A stretch of DNA of 64,000 nucleotides from Daphnia carinata (taxonomy: Eukaryota; Arthropoda; Branchiopoda; Diplostraca; Daphniidae): positions 1-64,000 of the forward strand of contig NW_026712480.1 in the NCBI RefSeq assembly GCF_022539665.2. Direction: 5' to 3'. Positions 9,605 to 20,544 of this stretch are shown piece by piece; the stretch's first letter is position 1, and every line of letters starts with the position of its first letter. A program made the position numbers and the translations under genes. The notes under the pieces are model-generated. The model was not told the origin of the DNA and ran no database searches. It saw only the letters and a list, made by a program, of their open reading frames with translations.

Positions 9605-9826
9605 AAGGCCATGTTTTTAACGATTTTTCGTTTCCAAAGAGATGCTTCCAGTTTTTTAAAAAACCTCCCTCGCTTTCAAGTATACGTCTTTGGCTAGTCG
9701 TCAGTGGTGAACAAACTTGGTGACTCTTCACAAAAACATATTATGGTACCATTGCTTAGTTTTAATAACTTACTCTACAGTCATTGATAATTAATACAAC
9801 TAGTGGTTTCACCGACAAGCCGATGG

Positions 9827-9899
9827 CGTTCCACTTGGGTAAACCCCGAAGAATCTTCAGCGTGTGAGGCTGACGTGATAACCGCTACACTATGAGGAC
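9827..9899 (-). pseudogene. tRNA-Val(CAC) pseudogene, array B copy 2
   Basis: Same lost 3' half as copy 1. Confidence 0.85.
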
Positions 9900-9998
9900 A
9901 CGTTTGTCTACCAAAGCACTCATTTCGAAAACAGATTTTAAAGCCATTACGACAAAATGGTTGCAATTTACGAGCTAGCACGAGGTTTACTAGCGTCT

Positions 9999-10071
9999 TG
10001 TTCCCACCCAGGATCGAACTGAGGACCTTCAGCGTGTTAGGCCGACGTGATAACCACTAAACTATGGGAAC
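9999..10071 (-). tRNA. tRNA-Val-AAC: tRNA-Val(AAC), array B copy 2, D-stem variant
   Basis: One G-to-T change in the D-stem (tRNA sense GTGT to GTTT) weakens the D-arm; otherwise identical. Confidence 0.88.
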
Positions 10072-10126
10072 TGAACCTCGCATATCGTCTTCAATTTATG
10101 GGAACAACTTTTATTTAGAACATTGC

Positions 10127-10199
10127 CGCCCAACGTTGGGCTCGAACCCACGACCCTGAGATTAACAGTCTCATGCTCTAACGACTGAGCTAGCCAGGC
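10127..10199 (-). tRNA. tRNA-Lys-like (GTT), array B copy 2
   Basis: Same as copy 1, including the D-loop G-to-T change. Confidence 0.8.
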
Positions 10200-10863
10200 A
10201 CATGTACGATTTTCAGCAAGACTTGAAACACCTGTTTTCCAATACAAAAAGATGATGCCTCACACCATGAAGTACACCAGGAGCAGTACCGATTTCAAAA
10301 TCAGCTAGCTACACCTGTTAGTCTCCAGAAATGGCATTGCGGCTCATGAATTTGGATATTTTGAAGGAGAGATGTGCTGATAGTTTGGAAAATAAATAAA
10401 GTAAACGAATGTTTTCGTGTAAAATCGGACTGAAAAATAAGCCCGACAAAATAAGCCCGACTTTTCGGGATTGTTTTTTTCTTTCACAGACATATATAAA
10501 ACAATATGAACTAGATCTAAAATTAAACGAGAAAACACGAAAATCAAATTTACTTTTAGATTGGGCTTATAGTTTTTCAAATAAATGGGAAAAAGGAATG
10601 ACACATTTTTTTAGGGATGTCTTCAAGAAGCAATACGAAAGGTACGTTTTCTCGGTTTGTTTCCGGTTTCATTTAAACAAACTATTAATAATTGATTTAC
10701 TTATACATTTTTACTCTGTCCTTGGTAGAAGCCTAATTACAAACTTGACAAATGGCGTCCAACTGACTTTTCTCACATTATCAAAAGGGTTGAATAATGT
10801 TCAAGGACGTTTCTTCCAGTCCTGCATAGCCGTTGAATTACCTTTCCCCCTTGGACAGTACAT

Positions 10864-10937
10864 GCCTTTGTGGCGCAATTGGCTAGCGCGTTCGGCTGTT
10901 AACCGGAAGGCTGGTGGTTCGATCCCACCCAGGGGCG
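10864..10937 (+). tRNA. tRNA-Asn-GTT: tRNA-Asn(GTT), array B copy 3
   Basis: Identical to array B copy 1. Confidence 0.96.
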
Positions 10938-11158
10938 AAGGCCATGTTTTTAACGATTTTTCGTTTCCAAAGAGATGCTTCCAGTTTTTTAAAAACCTCC
11001 CTCGCTTTCAAGTATACGTCTTTGGCTAGTCGTCAGTGGTGAACAAACTTGGTGACTCTTCACAAAAACATATTATGGTACCATTGCTTAGTTTTAATAA
11101 CTTACTCTACAGTCATTGATAATTAATACAACTAGTGGTTTCACCGACAAGCCGATGG

Positions 11159-11231
11159 CGTTCCACTTGGGTAAACCCCGAAGAATCTTCAGCGTGTGAG
11201 GCTGACGTGATAACCGCTACACTATGAGGAC
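11159..11231 (-). pseudogene. tRNA-Val(CAC) pseudogene, array B copy 3
   Basis: Same lost 3' half as copy 1. Confidence 0.85.
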
Positions 11232-11330
11232 ACGTTTGTCTACCAAAGCACTCATTTCGAAAACAGATTTTAAAGCCATTACGACAAAATGGTTGCAATT
11301 TACGAGCTAGCACGAGGTTTACTAGCGTCT

Positions 11331-11403
11331 TGTTCCCACCCAGGATCGAACTGAGGACCTTCAGCGTGTTAGGCCGACGTGATAACCACTACACTATGGG
11401 AAC
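11331..11403 (-). tRNA. tRNA-Val-AAC: tRNA-Val(AAC), array B copy 3
   Basis: Identical to copy 1. Confidence 0.96.
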
Positions 11404-11458
11404 TGAACCTCGCATATCGTCTTCAATTTATGGGAACAACTTTTATTTAGAACATTGC

Positions 11459-11531
11459 CGCCCAACGTTGGGCTCGAACCCACGACCCTGAGATTAACAG
11501 TCTCATGCTCTAACGACTGAGCTAGCCAGGC
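11459..11531 (-). tRNA. tRNA-Lys-like (GTT), array B copy 3
   Basis: Same as copy 1, including the D-loop G-to-T change. Confidence 0.8.
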
Positions 11532-12195
11532 ACATGTACGATTTTCAGCAAGACTTGAAACACCTGTTTTCCAATACAAAAAGATGATGCCTCACACCAT
11601 GAAGTACACCAGGAGCAGTACCGATTTCAAAATCAGCTAGCTACACCTGTTAGTCTCCAGAAATGGCATTGCGGCTCATGAATTTGGATATTTTGAAGGA
11701 GAGATGTGCTGATAGTTTGGAAAATAAATAAAGTAAACGAATGTTTTCGTGTAAAATCGGACTGAAAAATAAGCCCGACAAAATAAGCCCGACTTTTCGG
11801 GATTGTTTTTTTCTTTCACAGACATATATAAAACAATATGAACTAGATCTAAAATTAAACGAGAAAACACGAAAATCAAATTTACTTTTAGATTGGGCTT
11901 ATAGTTTTTCAAATAAATGGGAAAAAGGAATGACACATTTTTTTAGGGATGTCTTCAAGAAGCAATACGAAAGGTACGTTTTCTCGGTTTGTTTCCGGTT
12001 TCATTTAAACAAACTATTAATAATTGATTTACTTATACATTTTTACTCTGTCCTTGGTAGAAGCCTAATTACAAACTTGACAAATGGCGTCCAACTGACT
12101 TTTCTCACATTATCAAAAGGGTTGAATAATGTTCAAGGACGTTTCTTCCAGTCCTGCATAGCCGTTGAATTACCTTTCCCCCTTGGACAGTACAT

Positions 12196-12269
12196 GCCTT
12201 TGTGGCGCAATTGGCTAGCGCGTTCGGCTGTTAACCGGAAGGCTGGTGGTTCGATCCCACCCAGGGGCG
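12196..12269 (+). tRNA. tRNA-Asn-GTT: tRNA-Asn(GTT), array B copy 4
   Basis: Identical to array B copy 1. Confidence 0.96.
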
Positions 12270-12491
12270 AAGGCCATGTTTTTAACGATTTTTCGTTTCC
12301 AAAGAGATGCTTCCAGTTTTTTAAAAAACCTCCCTCGCTTTCAAGTATACGTCTTTGGCTAGTCGTCAGTGGTGAACAAACTTGGTGACTCTTCACAAAA
12401 ACATATTATGGTACCATTGCTTAGTTTTAATAACTTACTCTACAGTCATTGATAATTAATACAACTAGTGGTTTCACCGACAAGCCGATGG

Positions 12492-12564
12492 CGTTCCACT
12501 TGGGTAAACCCCGAAGAATCTTCAGCGTGTGAGGCTGACGTGATAACCGCTACACTATGAGGAC
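12492..12564 (-). pseudogene. tRNA-Val(CAC) pseudogene, array B copy 4
   Basis: Same lost 3' half as copy 1. Confidence 0.85.
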
Positions 12565-12663
12565 ACGTTTGTCTACCAAAGCACTCATTTCGAAAACAGA
12601 TTTTAAAGCCATTACGACAAAATGGTTGCAATTTACGAGCTAGCACGAGGTTTACTAGCGTCT

Positions 12664-12736
12664 TGTTCCCACCCAGGATCGAACTGAGGACCTTCAGCGT
12701 GTTAGGCCGACGTGATAACCACTACACTATGGGAAC
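12664..12736 (-). tRNA. tRNA-Val-AAC: tRNA-Val(AAC), array B copy 4
   Basis: Identical to copy 1. Confidence 0.96.
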
Positions 12737-12791
12737 TGAACCTCGCATATCGTCTTCAATTTATGGGAACAACTTTTATTTAGAACATTGC

Positions 12792-12864
12792 CGCCCAACG
12801 TTGGGCTCGAACCCACGACCCTGAGATTAACAGTCTCATGCTCTACCGACTGAGCTAGCCAGGC
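12792..12864 (-). tRNA. tRNA-Lys-like (GTT), array B copy 4
   Basis: GTT anticodon and T-stem mismatch kept; the D-loop GG is normal from this copy on. Confidence 0.82.
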
Positions 12865-13528
12865 ACATGTACGATTTTCAGCAAGACTTGAAACACCTGT
12901 TTTCCAATACAAAAAGATGATGCCTCACACCATGAAGTACACCAGGAGCAGTACCGATTTCAAAATCAGCTAGCTACACCTGTTAGTCTCCAGAAATGGC
13001 ATTGCGGCTCATGAATTTGGATATTTTGAAGGAGAGATGTGCTGATAGTTTGGAAAATAAATAAAGTAAACGAATGTTTTCGTGTAAAATCGGACTGAAA
13101 AATAAGCCCGACAAAATAAGCCCGACTTTTCGGGATTGTTTTTTTCTTTCACAGACATATATAAAACAATATGAACTAGATCTAAAATTAAACGAGAAAA
13201 CACGAAAATCAAATTTACTTTTAGATTGGGCTTATAGTTTTTCAAATAAATGGGAAAAAGGAATGACACATTTTTTTAGGGATGTCTTCAAGAAGCAATA
13301 CGAAAGGTACGTTTTCTCGGTTTGTTTCCGGTTTCATTTAAACAAACTATTAATAATTGATTTACTTATACATTTTTACTCTGTCCTTGGTAGAAGCCTA
13401 ATTACAAACTTGACAAATGGCGTCCAACTGACTTTTCTCACATTATCAAAAGGGTTGAATAATGTTCAAGGACGTTTCTTCCAGTCCTGCATAGCCGTTG
13501 AATTACCTTTCCCCCTTGGACAGTACAT

Positions 13529-13602
13529 GCCTTTGTGGCGCAATTGGCTAGCGCGTTCGGCTGTTAACCGGAAGGCTGGTGGTTCGAGCCCACCCAGGGG
13601 CG
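13529..13602 (+). tRNA. tRNA-Asn-GTT: tRNA-Asn(GTT), array B copy 5
   Basis: T-loop is TTCGAGC instead of TTCGATC; otherwise identical. Both forms occur in functional tRNAs. Confidence 0.96.
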
Positions 13603-13824
13603 AAGGCCATGTTTTTAACGATTTTTCGTTTCCAAAGAGATGCTTCCAGTTTTTTAAAAAACCTCCCTCGCTTTCAAGTATACGTCTTTGGCTAGTCGTC
13701 AGTGGTGAACAAACTTGGTGACTCTTCACAAAAACATATTATGGTACCATTGCTTAGTTTTAATAACTTACTCTACAGTCATTGATAATTAATACAACTA
13801 GTGGTTTCACCGACAAGCCGATGG

Positions 13825-13897
13825 CGTTCCACTTGGGTAAACCCCGAAGAATCTTCAGCGTGTGAGGCTGACGTGATAACCGCTACACTATGAGGAC
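13825..13897 (-). pseudogene. tRNA-Val(CAC) pseudogene, array B copy 5
   Basis: Same lost 3' half as copy 1. Confidence 0.85.
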
Positions 13898-13996
13898 ACG
13901 TTTGTCTACCAAAGCACTCATTTCGAAAACAGATTTTAAAGCCATTACGACAAAATGGTTGCAATTTACGAGCTAGCACGAGGTTTACTAGCGTCT

Positions 13997-14069
13997 TGTT
14001 CCCACCCAGGATCGAACTGAGGACCTTCAGCGTGTTAGGCCGACGTGATAACCACTACACTATGGGAAC
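13997..14069 (-). tRNA. tRNA-Val-AAC: tRNA-Val(AAC), array B copy 5
   Basis: Identical to copy 1. Confidence 0.96.
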
Positions 14070-14124
14070 TGAACCTCGCATATCGTCTTCAATTTATGGG
14101 AACAACTTTTATTTAGAACATTGC

Positions 14125-14197
14125 CGCCCAACGTTGGGCTCGAACCCACGACCCTGAGATTAACAGTCTCATGCTCTACCGACTGAGCTAGCCAGGC
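14125..14197 (-). tRNA. tRNA-Lys-like (GTT), array B copy 5
   Basis: Same as copy 4. Confidence 0.82.
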
Positions 14198-14861
14198 ACA
14201 TGTACGATTTTCAGCAAGACTTGAAACACCTGTTTTCCAATACAAAAAGATGATGCCTCACACCATGAAGTACACCAGGAGCAGTACCGATTTCAAAATC
14301 AGCTAGCTACACCTGTTAGTCTCCAGAAATGGCATTGCGGCTCATGAATTTGGATATTTTGAAGGAGAGATGTGCTGATAGTTTGGAAAATAAATAAAGT
14401 AAACGAATGTTTTCGTGTAAAATCGGACTGAAAAATAAGCCCGACAAAATAAGCCCGACTTTTCGGGATTGTTTTTTTCTTTCACAGACATATATAAAAC
14501 AATATGAACTAGATCTAAAATTAAACGAGAAAACACGAAAATCAAATTTACTTTTAGATTGGGCTTATAGTTTTTCAAATAAATGGGAAAAAGGAATGAC
14601 ACATTTTTTTAGGGATGTCTTCAAGAAGCAATACGAAAGGTACGTTTTCTCGGTTTGTTTCCGGTTTCATTTAAACAAACTATTAATAATTGATTTACTT
14701 ATACATTTTTACTCTGTCCTTGGTAGAAGCCTAATTACAAACTTGACAAATGGCGTCCAACTGACTTTTCTCACATTATCAAAAGGGTTGAATAATGTTC
14801 AAGGACGTTTCTTCCAGTCCTGCATAGCCGTTGAATTACCTTTCCCCCTTGGACAGTACAT

Positions 14862-14935
14862 ACCTTTGTGGCGCAATTGGCTAGCGCGTTCGGCTGTTAA
14901 ACGGAAGGCTGGTGGTTCGATCCCACCCAGGGGCG
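14862..14935 (+). pseudogene. tRNA-Asn-GTT: tRNA-Asn(GTT), array B copy 6, two damaging changes
   Basis: Position 1 is A instead of G, which loses the 1:72 pair, and the base after the anticodon loop is A instead of C, as in array A copy 3. The anticodon is intact, but the fold is weakened twice, so it is probably inactive. Confidence 0.65.
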
Positions 14936-15156
14936 AAGGCCATGTTTTTAACGATTTTTCGTTTCCAAAGAGATGCTTCCAGTTTTTAAAAAACCTCCCT
15001 CGCTTTCAAGTATACGTCTTTGGCTAGTCGTCAGTGGTGAACAAACTTGGTGACTCTTCACAAAAACATATTATGGTACCATTGCTTAGTTTTAATAACT
15101 TACTCTACAGTCATTGATAATTAATACAACTAGTGGTTTCACCGACAAGCCGATGG

Positions 15157-15229
15157 CGTTCCACTTGGGTAAACCCCGAAGAATCTTCAGCGTGTGAGGC
15201 TGACGTGATAACCGCTACACTATGAGGAC
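15157..15229 (-). pseudogene. tRNA-Val(CAC) pseudogene, array B copy 6
   Basis: Same lost 3' half as copy 1. Confidence 0.85.
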
Positions 15230-15328
15230 ACGTTTGTCTACCAAAGCACTCATTTCGAAAACAGATTTTAAAGCCATTACGACAAAATGGTTGCAATTTA
15301 CGAGCTAGCACGAGGTTTACTAGCGTCT

Positions 15329-15401
15329 TGTTCCCACCCAGGATCGAACTGAGGACCTTCAGCGTGTTAGGCCGACGTGATAACCACTACACTATGGGAA
15401 C
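15329..15401 (-). tRNA. tRNA-Val-AAC: tRNA-Val(AAC), array B copy 6
   Basis: Identical to copy 1. Confidence 0.96.
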
Positions 15402-15456
15402 TGAACCTCGCATATCGTCTTCAATTTATGGGAACAACTTTTATTTAGAACATTGC

Positions 15457-15529
15457 CGCCCAACGTTGGGCTCGAACCCACGACCCTGAGATTAACAGTC
15501 TCATGCTCTACCGACTGAGCTAGCCAGGC
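15457..15529 (-). tRNA. tRNA-Lys-like (GTT), array B copy 6
   Basis: Same as copy 4. Confidence 0.82.
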
Positions 15530-16193
15530 ACATGTACGATTTTCAGCAAGACTTGAAACACCTGTTTTCCAATACAAAAAGATGATGCCTCACACCATGA
15601 AGTACACCAGGAGCAGTACCGATTTCAAAATCAGCTAGCTACACCTGTTAGTCTCCAGAAATGGCATTGCGGCTCATGAATTTGGATATTTTGAAGGAGA
15701 GATGTGCTGATAGTTTGGAAAATAAATAAAGTAAACGAATGTTTTCGTGTAAAATCGGACTGAAAAATAAGCCCGACAAAATAAGCCCGACTTTTCGGGA
15801 TTGTTTTTTTCTTTCACAGACATATATAAAACAATATGAACTAGATCTAAAATTAAACGAGAAAACACGAAAATCAAATTTACTTTTAGATTGGGCTTAT
15901 AGTTTTTCAAATAAATGGGAAAAAGGAATGACACATTTTTTTAGGGATGTCTTCAAGAAGCAATACGAAAGGTACGTTTTCTCGGTTTGTTTCCGGTTTC
16001 ATTTAAACAAACTATTAATAATTGATTTACTTATACATTTTTACTCTGTCCTTGGTAGAAGCCTAATTACAAACTTGACAAATGGCGTCCAACTGACTTT
16101 TCTCACATTATCAAAAGGGTTGAATAATGTTCAAGGACGTTTCTTCCAGTCCTGCATAGCCGTTGAATTACCTTTCCCCCTTGGACAGTACAT

Positions 16194-16267
16194 GCCTTTG
16201 TGGCGCAATTGGCTAGCGCGTTCGGCTGTTAACCGGAAGGCTGGTGGTTCGATCCCACCCAGGGGCG
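16194..16267 (+). tRNA. tRNA-Asn-GTT: tRNA-Asn(GTT), array B copy 7
   Basis: Identical to array B copy 1. Confidence 0.96.
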
Positions 16268-16489
16268 AAGGCCATGTTTTTAACGATTTTTCGTTTCCAA
16301 AGAGATGCTTCCAGTTTTTTAAAATACCTCCCTCGCTTTCAAGTATACGTCTTTGGCTAGTCGTCAGTGGTGAACAAACTTGGTGACTCTTCACAAAAAC
16401 ATATTATGGTACCATTGCTTAGTTTTAATAACTTACTCTACAGTCATTGATAATTAATACAACTAGTGGTTTCACCGACAAGCCGATGG

Positions 16490-16562
16490 CGTTCCACTTG
16501 GGTAAACCCCGAAGAATCTTCAGCGTGTGAGGCTGACGTGATAACCGCTACACTATGAGGAC
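16490..16562 (-). pseudogene. tRNA-Val(CAC) pseudogene, array B copy 7
   Basis: Same lost 3' half as copy 1. Confidence 0.85.
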
Positions 16563-16661
16563 ACGTTTGTCTACCAAAGCACTCATTTCGAAAACAGATT
16601 TTAAAGCCATTACGACAAAATGGTTGCAATTTACGAGCTAGCACGAGGTTTACTAGCGTCT

Positions 16662-16734
16662 TGTTCCCACCCAGGATCGAACTGAGGACCTTCAGCGTGT
16701 TAGGCCGACGTGATAACCACTACACTATGGGAAC
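16662..16734 (-). tRNA. tRNA-Val-AAC: tRNA-Val(AAC), array B copy 7
   Basis: Identical to copy 1. Confidence 0.96.
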
Positions 16735-16789
16735 TGAACCTCGCATATCGTCTTCAATTTATGGGAACAACTTTTATTTAGAACATTGC

Positions 16790-16862
16790 CGCCCAACGTT
16801 GGGCTCGAACCCACGACCCTGAGATTAACAGTCTCATGCTCTACCGACTGAGCTAGCCAGGC
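16790..16862 (-). tRNA. tRNA-Lys-like (GTT), array B copy 7
   Basis: Same as copy 4. Confidence 0.82.
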
Positions 16863-17526
16863 ACATGTACGATTTTCAGCAAGACTTGAAACACCTGTTT
16901 TCCAATACAAAAAGATGATGCCTCACACCATGAAGTACACCAGGAGCAGTACCGATTTCAAAATCAGCTAGCTACACCTGTTAGTCTCCAGAAATGGCAT
17001 TGCGGCTCATGAATTTGGATATTTTGAAGGAGAGATGTGCTGATAGTTTGGAAAATAAATAAAGTAAACGAATGTTTTCGTGTAAAATCGGACTGAAAAA
17101 TAAGCCCGACAAAATAAGCCCGACTTTTCGGGATTGTTTTTTTCTTTCACAGACATATATAAAACAATATGAACTAGATCTAAAATTAAACGAGAAAACA
17201 CGAAAATCAAATTTACTTTTAGATTGGGCTTATAGTTTTTCAAATAAATGGGAAAAAGGAATGACACATTTTTTTAGGGATGTCTTCAAGAAGCAATACG
17301 AAAGGTACGTTTTCTCGGTTTGTTTCCGGTTTCATTTAAACAAACTATTAATAATTGATTTACTTATACATTTTTACTCTGTCCTTGGTAGAAGCCTAAT
17401 TACAAACTTGACAAATGGCGTCCAACTGACTTTTCTCACATTATCAAAAGGGTTGAATAATGTTCAAGGACGTTTCTTCCAGTCCTGCATAGCCGTTGAA
17501 TTACCTTTCCCCCTTGGACAGTACAT

Positions 17527-17600
17527 GCCTTTGTGGCGCAATTGGCTAGCGCGTTCGGCTGTTAACCGGAAGGCTGGTGGTTCGATCCCACCCAGGGGCG
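17527..17600 (+). tRNA. tRNA-Asn-GTT: tRNA-Asn(GTT), array B copy 8
   Basis: Identical to array B copy 1. Confidence 0.96.
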
Positions 17601-17822
17601 AAGGCCATGTTTTTAACGATTTTTCGTTTCCAAAGAGATGCTTCCAGTTTTTTAAAAAACCTCCCTCGCTTTCAAGTATACGTCTTTGGCTAGTCGTCAG
17701 TGGTGAACAAACTTGGTGACTCTTCACAAAAACATATTATGGTACCATTGCTTAGTTTTAATAACTTACTCTACAGTCATTGATAATTAATACAACTAGT
17801 GGTTTCACCGACAAGCCGATGG

Positions 17823-17895
17823 CGTTCCACTTGGGTAAACCCCGAAGAATCTTCAGCGTGTGAGGCTGACGTGATAACCGCTACACTATGAGGAC
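17823..17895 (-). pseudogene. tRNA-Val(CAC) pseudogene, array B copy 8
   Basis: Same lost 3' half as copy 1. Confidence 0.85.
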
Positions 17896-17994
17896 ACGTT
17901 TGTCTACCAAAGCACTCATTTCGAAAACAGATTTTAAAGCCATTACGACAAAATGGTTGCAATTTACGAGCTAGCACGAGGTTTACTAGCGTCT

Positions 17995-18067
17995 TGTTCC
18001 CACCCAGGATCGAACTGAGGACCTTCAGCGTGTTAGGCCGACGTGATAACCACTACACTATGGGAAC
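17995..18067 (-). tRNA. tRNA-Val-AAC: tRNA-Val(AAC), array B copy 8
   Basis: Identical to copy 1. Confidence 0.96.
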
Positions 18068-18122
18068 TGAACCTCGCATATCGTCTTCAATTTATGGGAA
18101 CAACTTTTATTTAGAACATTGC

Positions 18123-18195
18123 CGCCCAACGTTGGGCTCGAACCCACGACCCTGAGATTAACAGTCTCATGCTCTACCGACTGAGCTAGCCAGGC
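18123..18195 (-). tRNA. tRNA-Lys-like (GTT), array B copy 8
   Basis: Same as copy 4. Confidence 0.82.
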
Positions 18196-18859
18196 ACATG
18201 TACGATTTTCAGCAAGACTTGAAACACCTGTTTTCCAATACAAAAAGATGATGCCTCACACCATGAAGTACACCAGGAGCAGTACCGATTTCAAAATCAG
18301 CTAGCTACACCTGTTAGTCTCCAGAAATGGCATTGCGGCTCATGAATTTGGATATTTTGAAGGAGAGATGTGCTGATAGTTTGGAAAATAAATAAAGTAA
18401 ACGAATGTTTTCGTGTAAAATCGGACTGAAAAATAAGCCCGACAAAATAAGCCCGACTTTTCGGGATTGTTTTTTTCTTTCACAGACATATATAAAACAA
18501 TATGAACTAGATCTAAAATTAAACGAGAAAACACGAAAATCAAATTTACTTTTAGATTGGGCTTATAGTTTTTCAAATAAATGGGAAAAAGGAATGACAC
18601 ATTTTTTGAGGGATGTCTTCAAGAAGCAATACGAAAGGTACGTTTTCTCGGTTTGTTTCCGGTTTCATTTAAACAAACTATTAATAATTGATTTACTTAT
18701 ACATTTTTACTCTGTCCTTGGTAGAAGCCTAATTACAAACTTGACAAATGGCGTCCAACTGACTTTTCTCACATTATCAAAAGGGTTGAATAATGTTCAA
18801 GGACGTTTCTTCCAGTCCTGCATAGCCGTTGAATTACCTTTCCCCCTTGGACAGTACAT

Positions 18860-18933
18860 GCCTTTGTGGCGCAATTGGCTAGCGCGTTCGGCTGTTAACC
18901 GGAAGGCTGGTGGTTCGATCCCACCCAGGGGCG
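18860..18933 (+). tRNA. tRNA-Asn-GTT: tRNA-Asn(GTT), array B copy 9
   Basis: Identical to array B copy 1. Confidence 0.96.
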
Positions 18934-19155
18934 AAGGCCATGTTTTTAACGATTTTTCGTTTCCAAAGAGATGCTTCCAGTTTTTTAAAAAACCTCCCTC
19001 GCTTTCAAGTATACGTCTTTGGCTAGTCGTCAGTGGTGAACAAACTTGGTGACTCTTCACAAAAACATATTATGGTACCATTGCTTAGTTTTAATAACTT
19101 ACTCTACAGTCATTGATAATTAATACAACTAGTGGTTTCACCGACAAGCCGATGG

Positions 19156-19228
19156 CGTTCCACTTGGGTAAACCCCGAAGAATCTTCAGCGTGTGAGGCT
19201 GACGTGATAACCGCTACACTATGAGGAC
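19156..19228 (-). pseudogene. tRNA-Val(CAC) pseudogene, array B copy 9
   Basis: Same lost 3' half as copy 1. Confidence 0.85.
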
Positions 19229-19327
19229 ACGTTTGTCTACCAAAGCACTCATTTCGAAAACAGATTTTAAAGCCATTACGACAAAATGGTTGCAATTTAC
19301 GAGCTAGCACGAGGTTTACTAGCGTCT

Positions 19328-19400
19328 TGTTCCCACCCAGGATCGAACTGAGGACCTTCAGCGTGTTAGGCCGACGTGATAACCACTACACTATGGGAAC
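19328..19400 (-). tRNA. tRNA-Val-AAC: tRNA-Val(AAC), array B copy 9
   Basis: Identical to copy 1. Confidence 0.96.
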
Positions 19401-19455
19401 TGAACCTCGCATATCGTCTTCAATTTATGGGAACAACTTTTATTTAGAACATTGC

Positions 19456-19528
19456 CGCCCAACGTTGGGCTCGAACCCACGACCCTGAGATTAACAGTCT
19501 CATGCTCTACCGACTGAGCTAGCCAGGC
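19456..19528 (-). tRNA. tRNA-Lys-like (GTT), array B copy 9
   Basis: Same as copy 4. Confidence 0.82.
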
Positions 19529-20192
19529 ACATGTACGATTTTCAGCAAGACTTGAAACACCTGTTTTCCAATACAAAAAGATGATGCCTCACACCATGAA
19601 GTACACCAGGAGCAGTACCGATTTCAAAATCAGCTAGCTACACCTGTTAGTCTCCAGAAATGGCATTGCGGCTCATGAATTTGGATATTTTGAAGGAGAG
19701 ATGTGCTGATAGTTTGGAAAATAAATAAAGTAAACGAATGTTTTCGTGTAAAATCGGACTGAAAAATAAGCCCGACAAAATAAGCCCGACTTTTCGGGAT
19801 TGTTTTTTTCTTTCACAGACATATATAAAACAATATGAACTAGATCTAAAATTAAACGAGAAAACACGAAAATCAAATTTACTTTTAGATTGGGCTTATA
19901 GTTTTTCAAATAAATGGGAAAAAGGAATGACACATTTTTTGAGGGATGTCTTCAAGAAGCAATACGAAAGGTACGTTTTCTCGGTTTGTTTCCGGTTTCA
20001 TTTAAACAAACTATTAATAATTGATTTACTTATACATTTTTACTCTGTCCTTGGTAGAAGCCTAATTACAAACTTGACAAATGGCGTCCAACTGACTTTT
20101 CTCACATTATCAAAAGGGTTGAATAATGTTCAAGGACGTTTCTTCCAGTCCTGCATAGCCGTTGAATTACCTTTCCCCCTTGGACAGTACAT

Positions 20193-20266
20193 GCCTTTGT
20201 GGCGCAATTGGCTAGCGCGTTCGGCTGTTAACCGGAAGGCTGGTGGTTCGATCCCACCCAGGGGCG
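20193..20266 (+). tRNA. tRNA-Asn-GTT: tRNA-Asn(GTT), array B copy 10
   Basis: Identical to array B copy 1; the last Asn gene before the retroelement. Confidence 0.96.
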
Positions 20267-20488
20267 AAGGCCATGTTTTTAACGATTTTTCGTTTCCAAA
20301 GAGATGCTTCCAGTTTTTTAAAAAACCTCCCTCGCTTTCAAGTATACGTCTTTGGCTAGTCGTCAGTGGTGAACAAACTTGGTGACTCTTCACAAAAACA
20401 TATTATGGTACCATTGCTTAGTTTTAATAACTTACTCTACAGTCATTGATAATTAATACAACTAGTGGTTTCACCGACAAGCCGATGG

Positions 20489-20544
20489 CGTTCCAATTGG
20501 GTAAACCCCGAAGAATCTTCAGCGTGTGAGGCTGACGTGATAAC
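20489..20544 (-). pseudogene. tRNA-Val(CAC) pseudogene, array B copy 10, 3' part, split by retroelement
   Basis: The same pseudogene as elsewhere in array B, interrupted after GTGATAAC. The remaining 5' part (sense) resumes at 35823-35844. The pieces overlap by ATAAC, the target duplication. Confidence 0.85.

Larger units (their letters stand above)
8072..20544 (-). repeat. tRNA tandem array B, ~1333-bp unit, inverted relative to array A
   Basis: Units of 1332-1334 bp carry Asn(GTT) on + and broken Val(CAC), Val(AAC) and Lys-like(GTT) on -, which is the array A gene order inverted. Spacers are recognisably homologous to array A: the flank of Asn, the flank of Lys, and the stretch around GAAGAGTCACCAAG. 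Array B has an extra segment of roughly 480 bp between Lys and Asn (about 9005-9490 in unit 1) and lacks about 130 bp next to Lys. Unit 10 is split by the retroelement and resumes at 35823. Confidence 0.95.

Noticed and set aside
8447-19310. Repeated 61-87 codon minus-strand frames in each array B unit
   Set aside because: They read through tRNA-Val, Lys and Asn genes; shadows of the tRNA repeats.
9265-20385. A ~215-codon + frame with ATG repeated in eight or more array B units
   Set aside because: It runs through the tRNA-Asn gene into spacer, and its persistence is explained by unit homogenisation; no protein-like composition beyond AT-rich spacer.
1-20544. CRISPR-like array or satellite
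   Set aside because: Repeat units are 1.0-1.3 kb with tRNA genes inside, and the genome is clearly animal.
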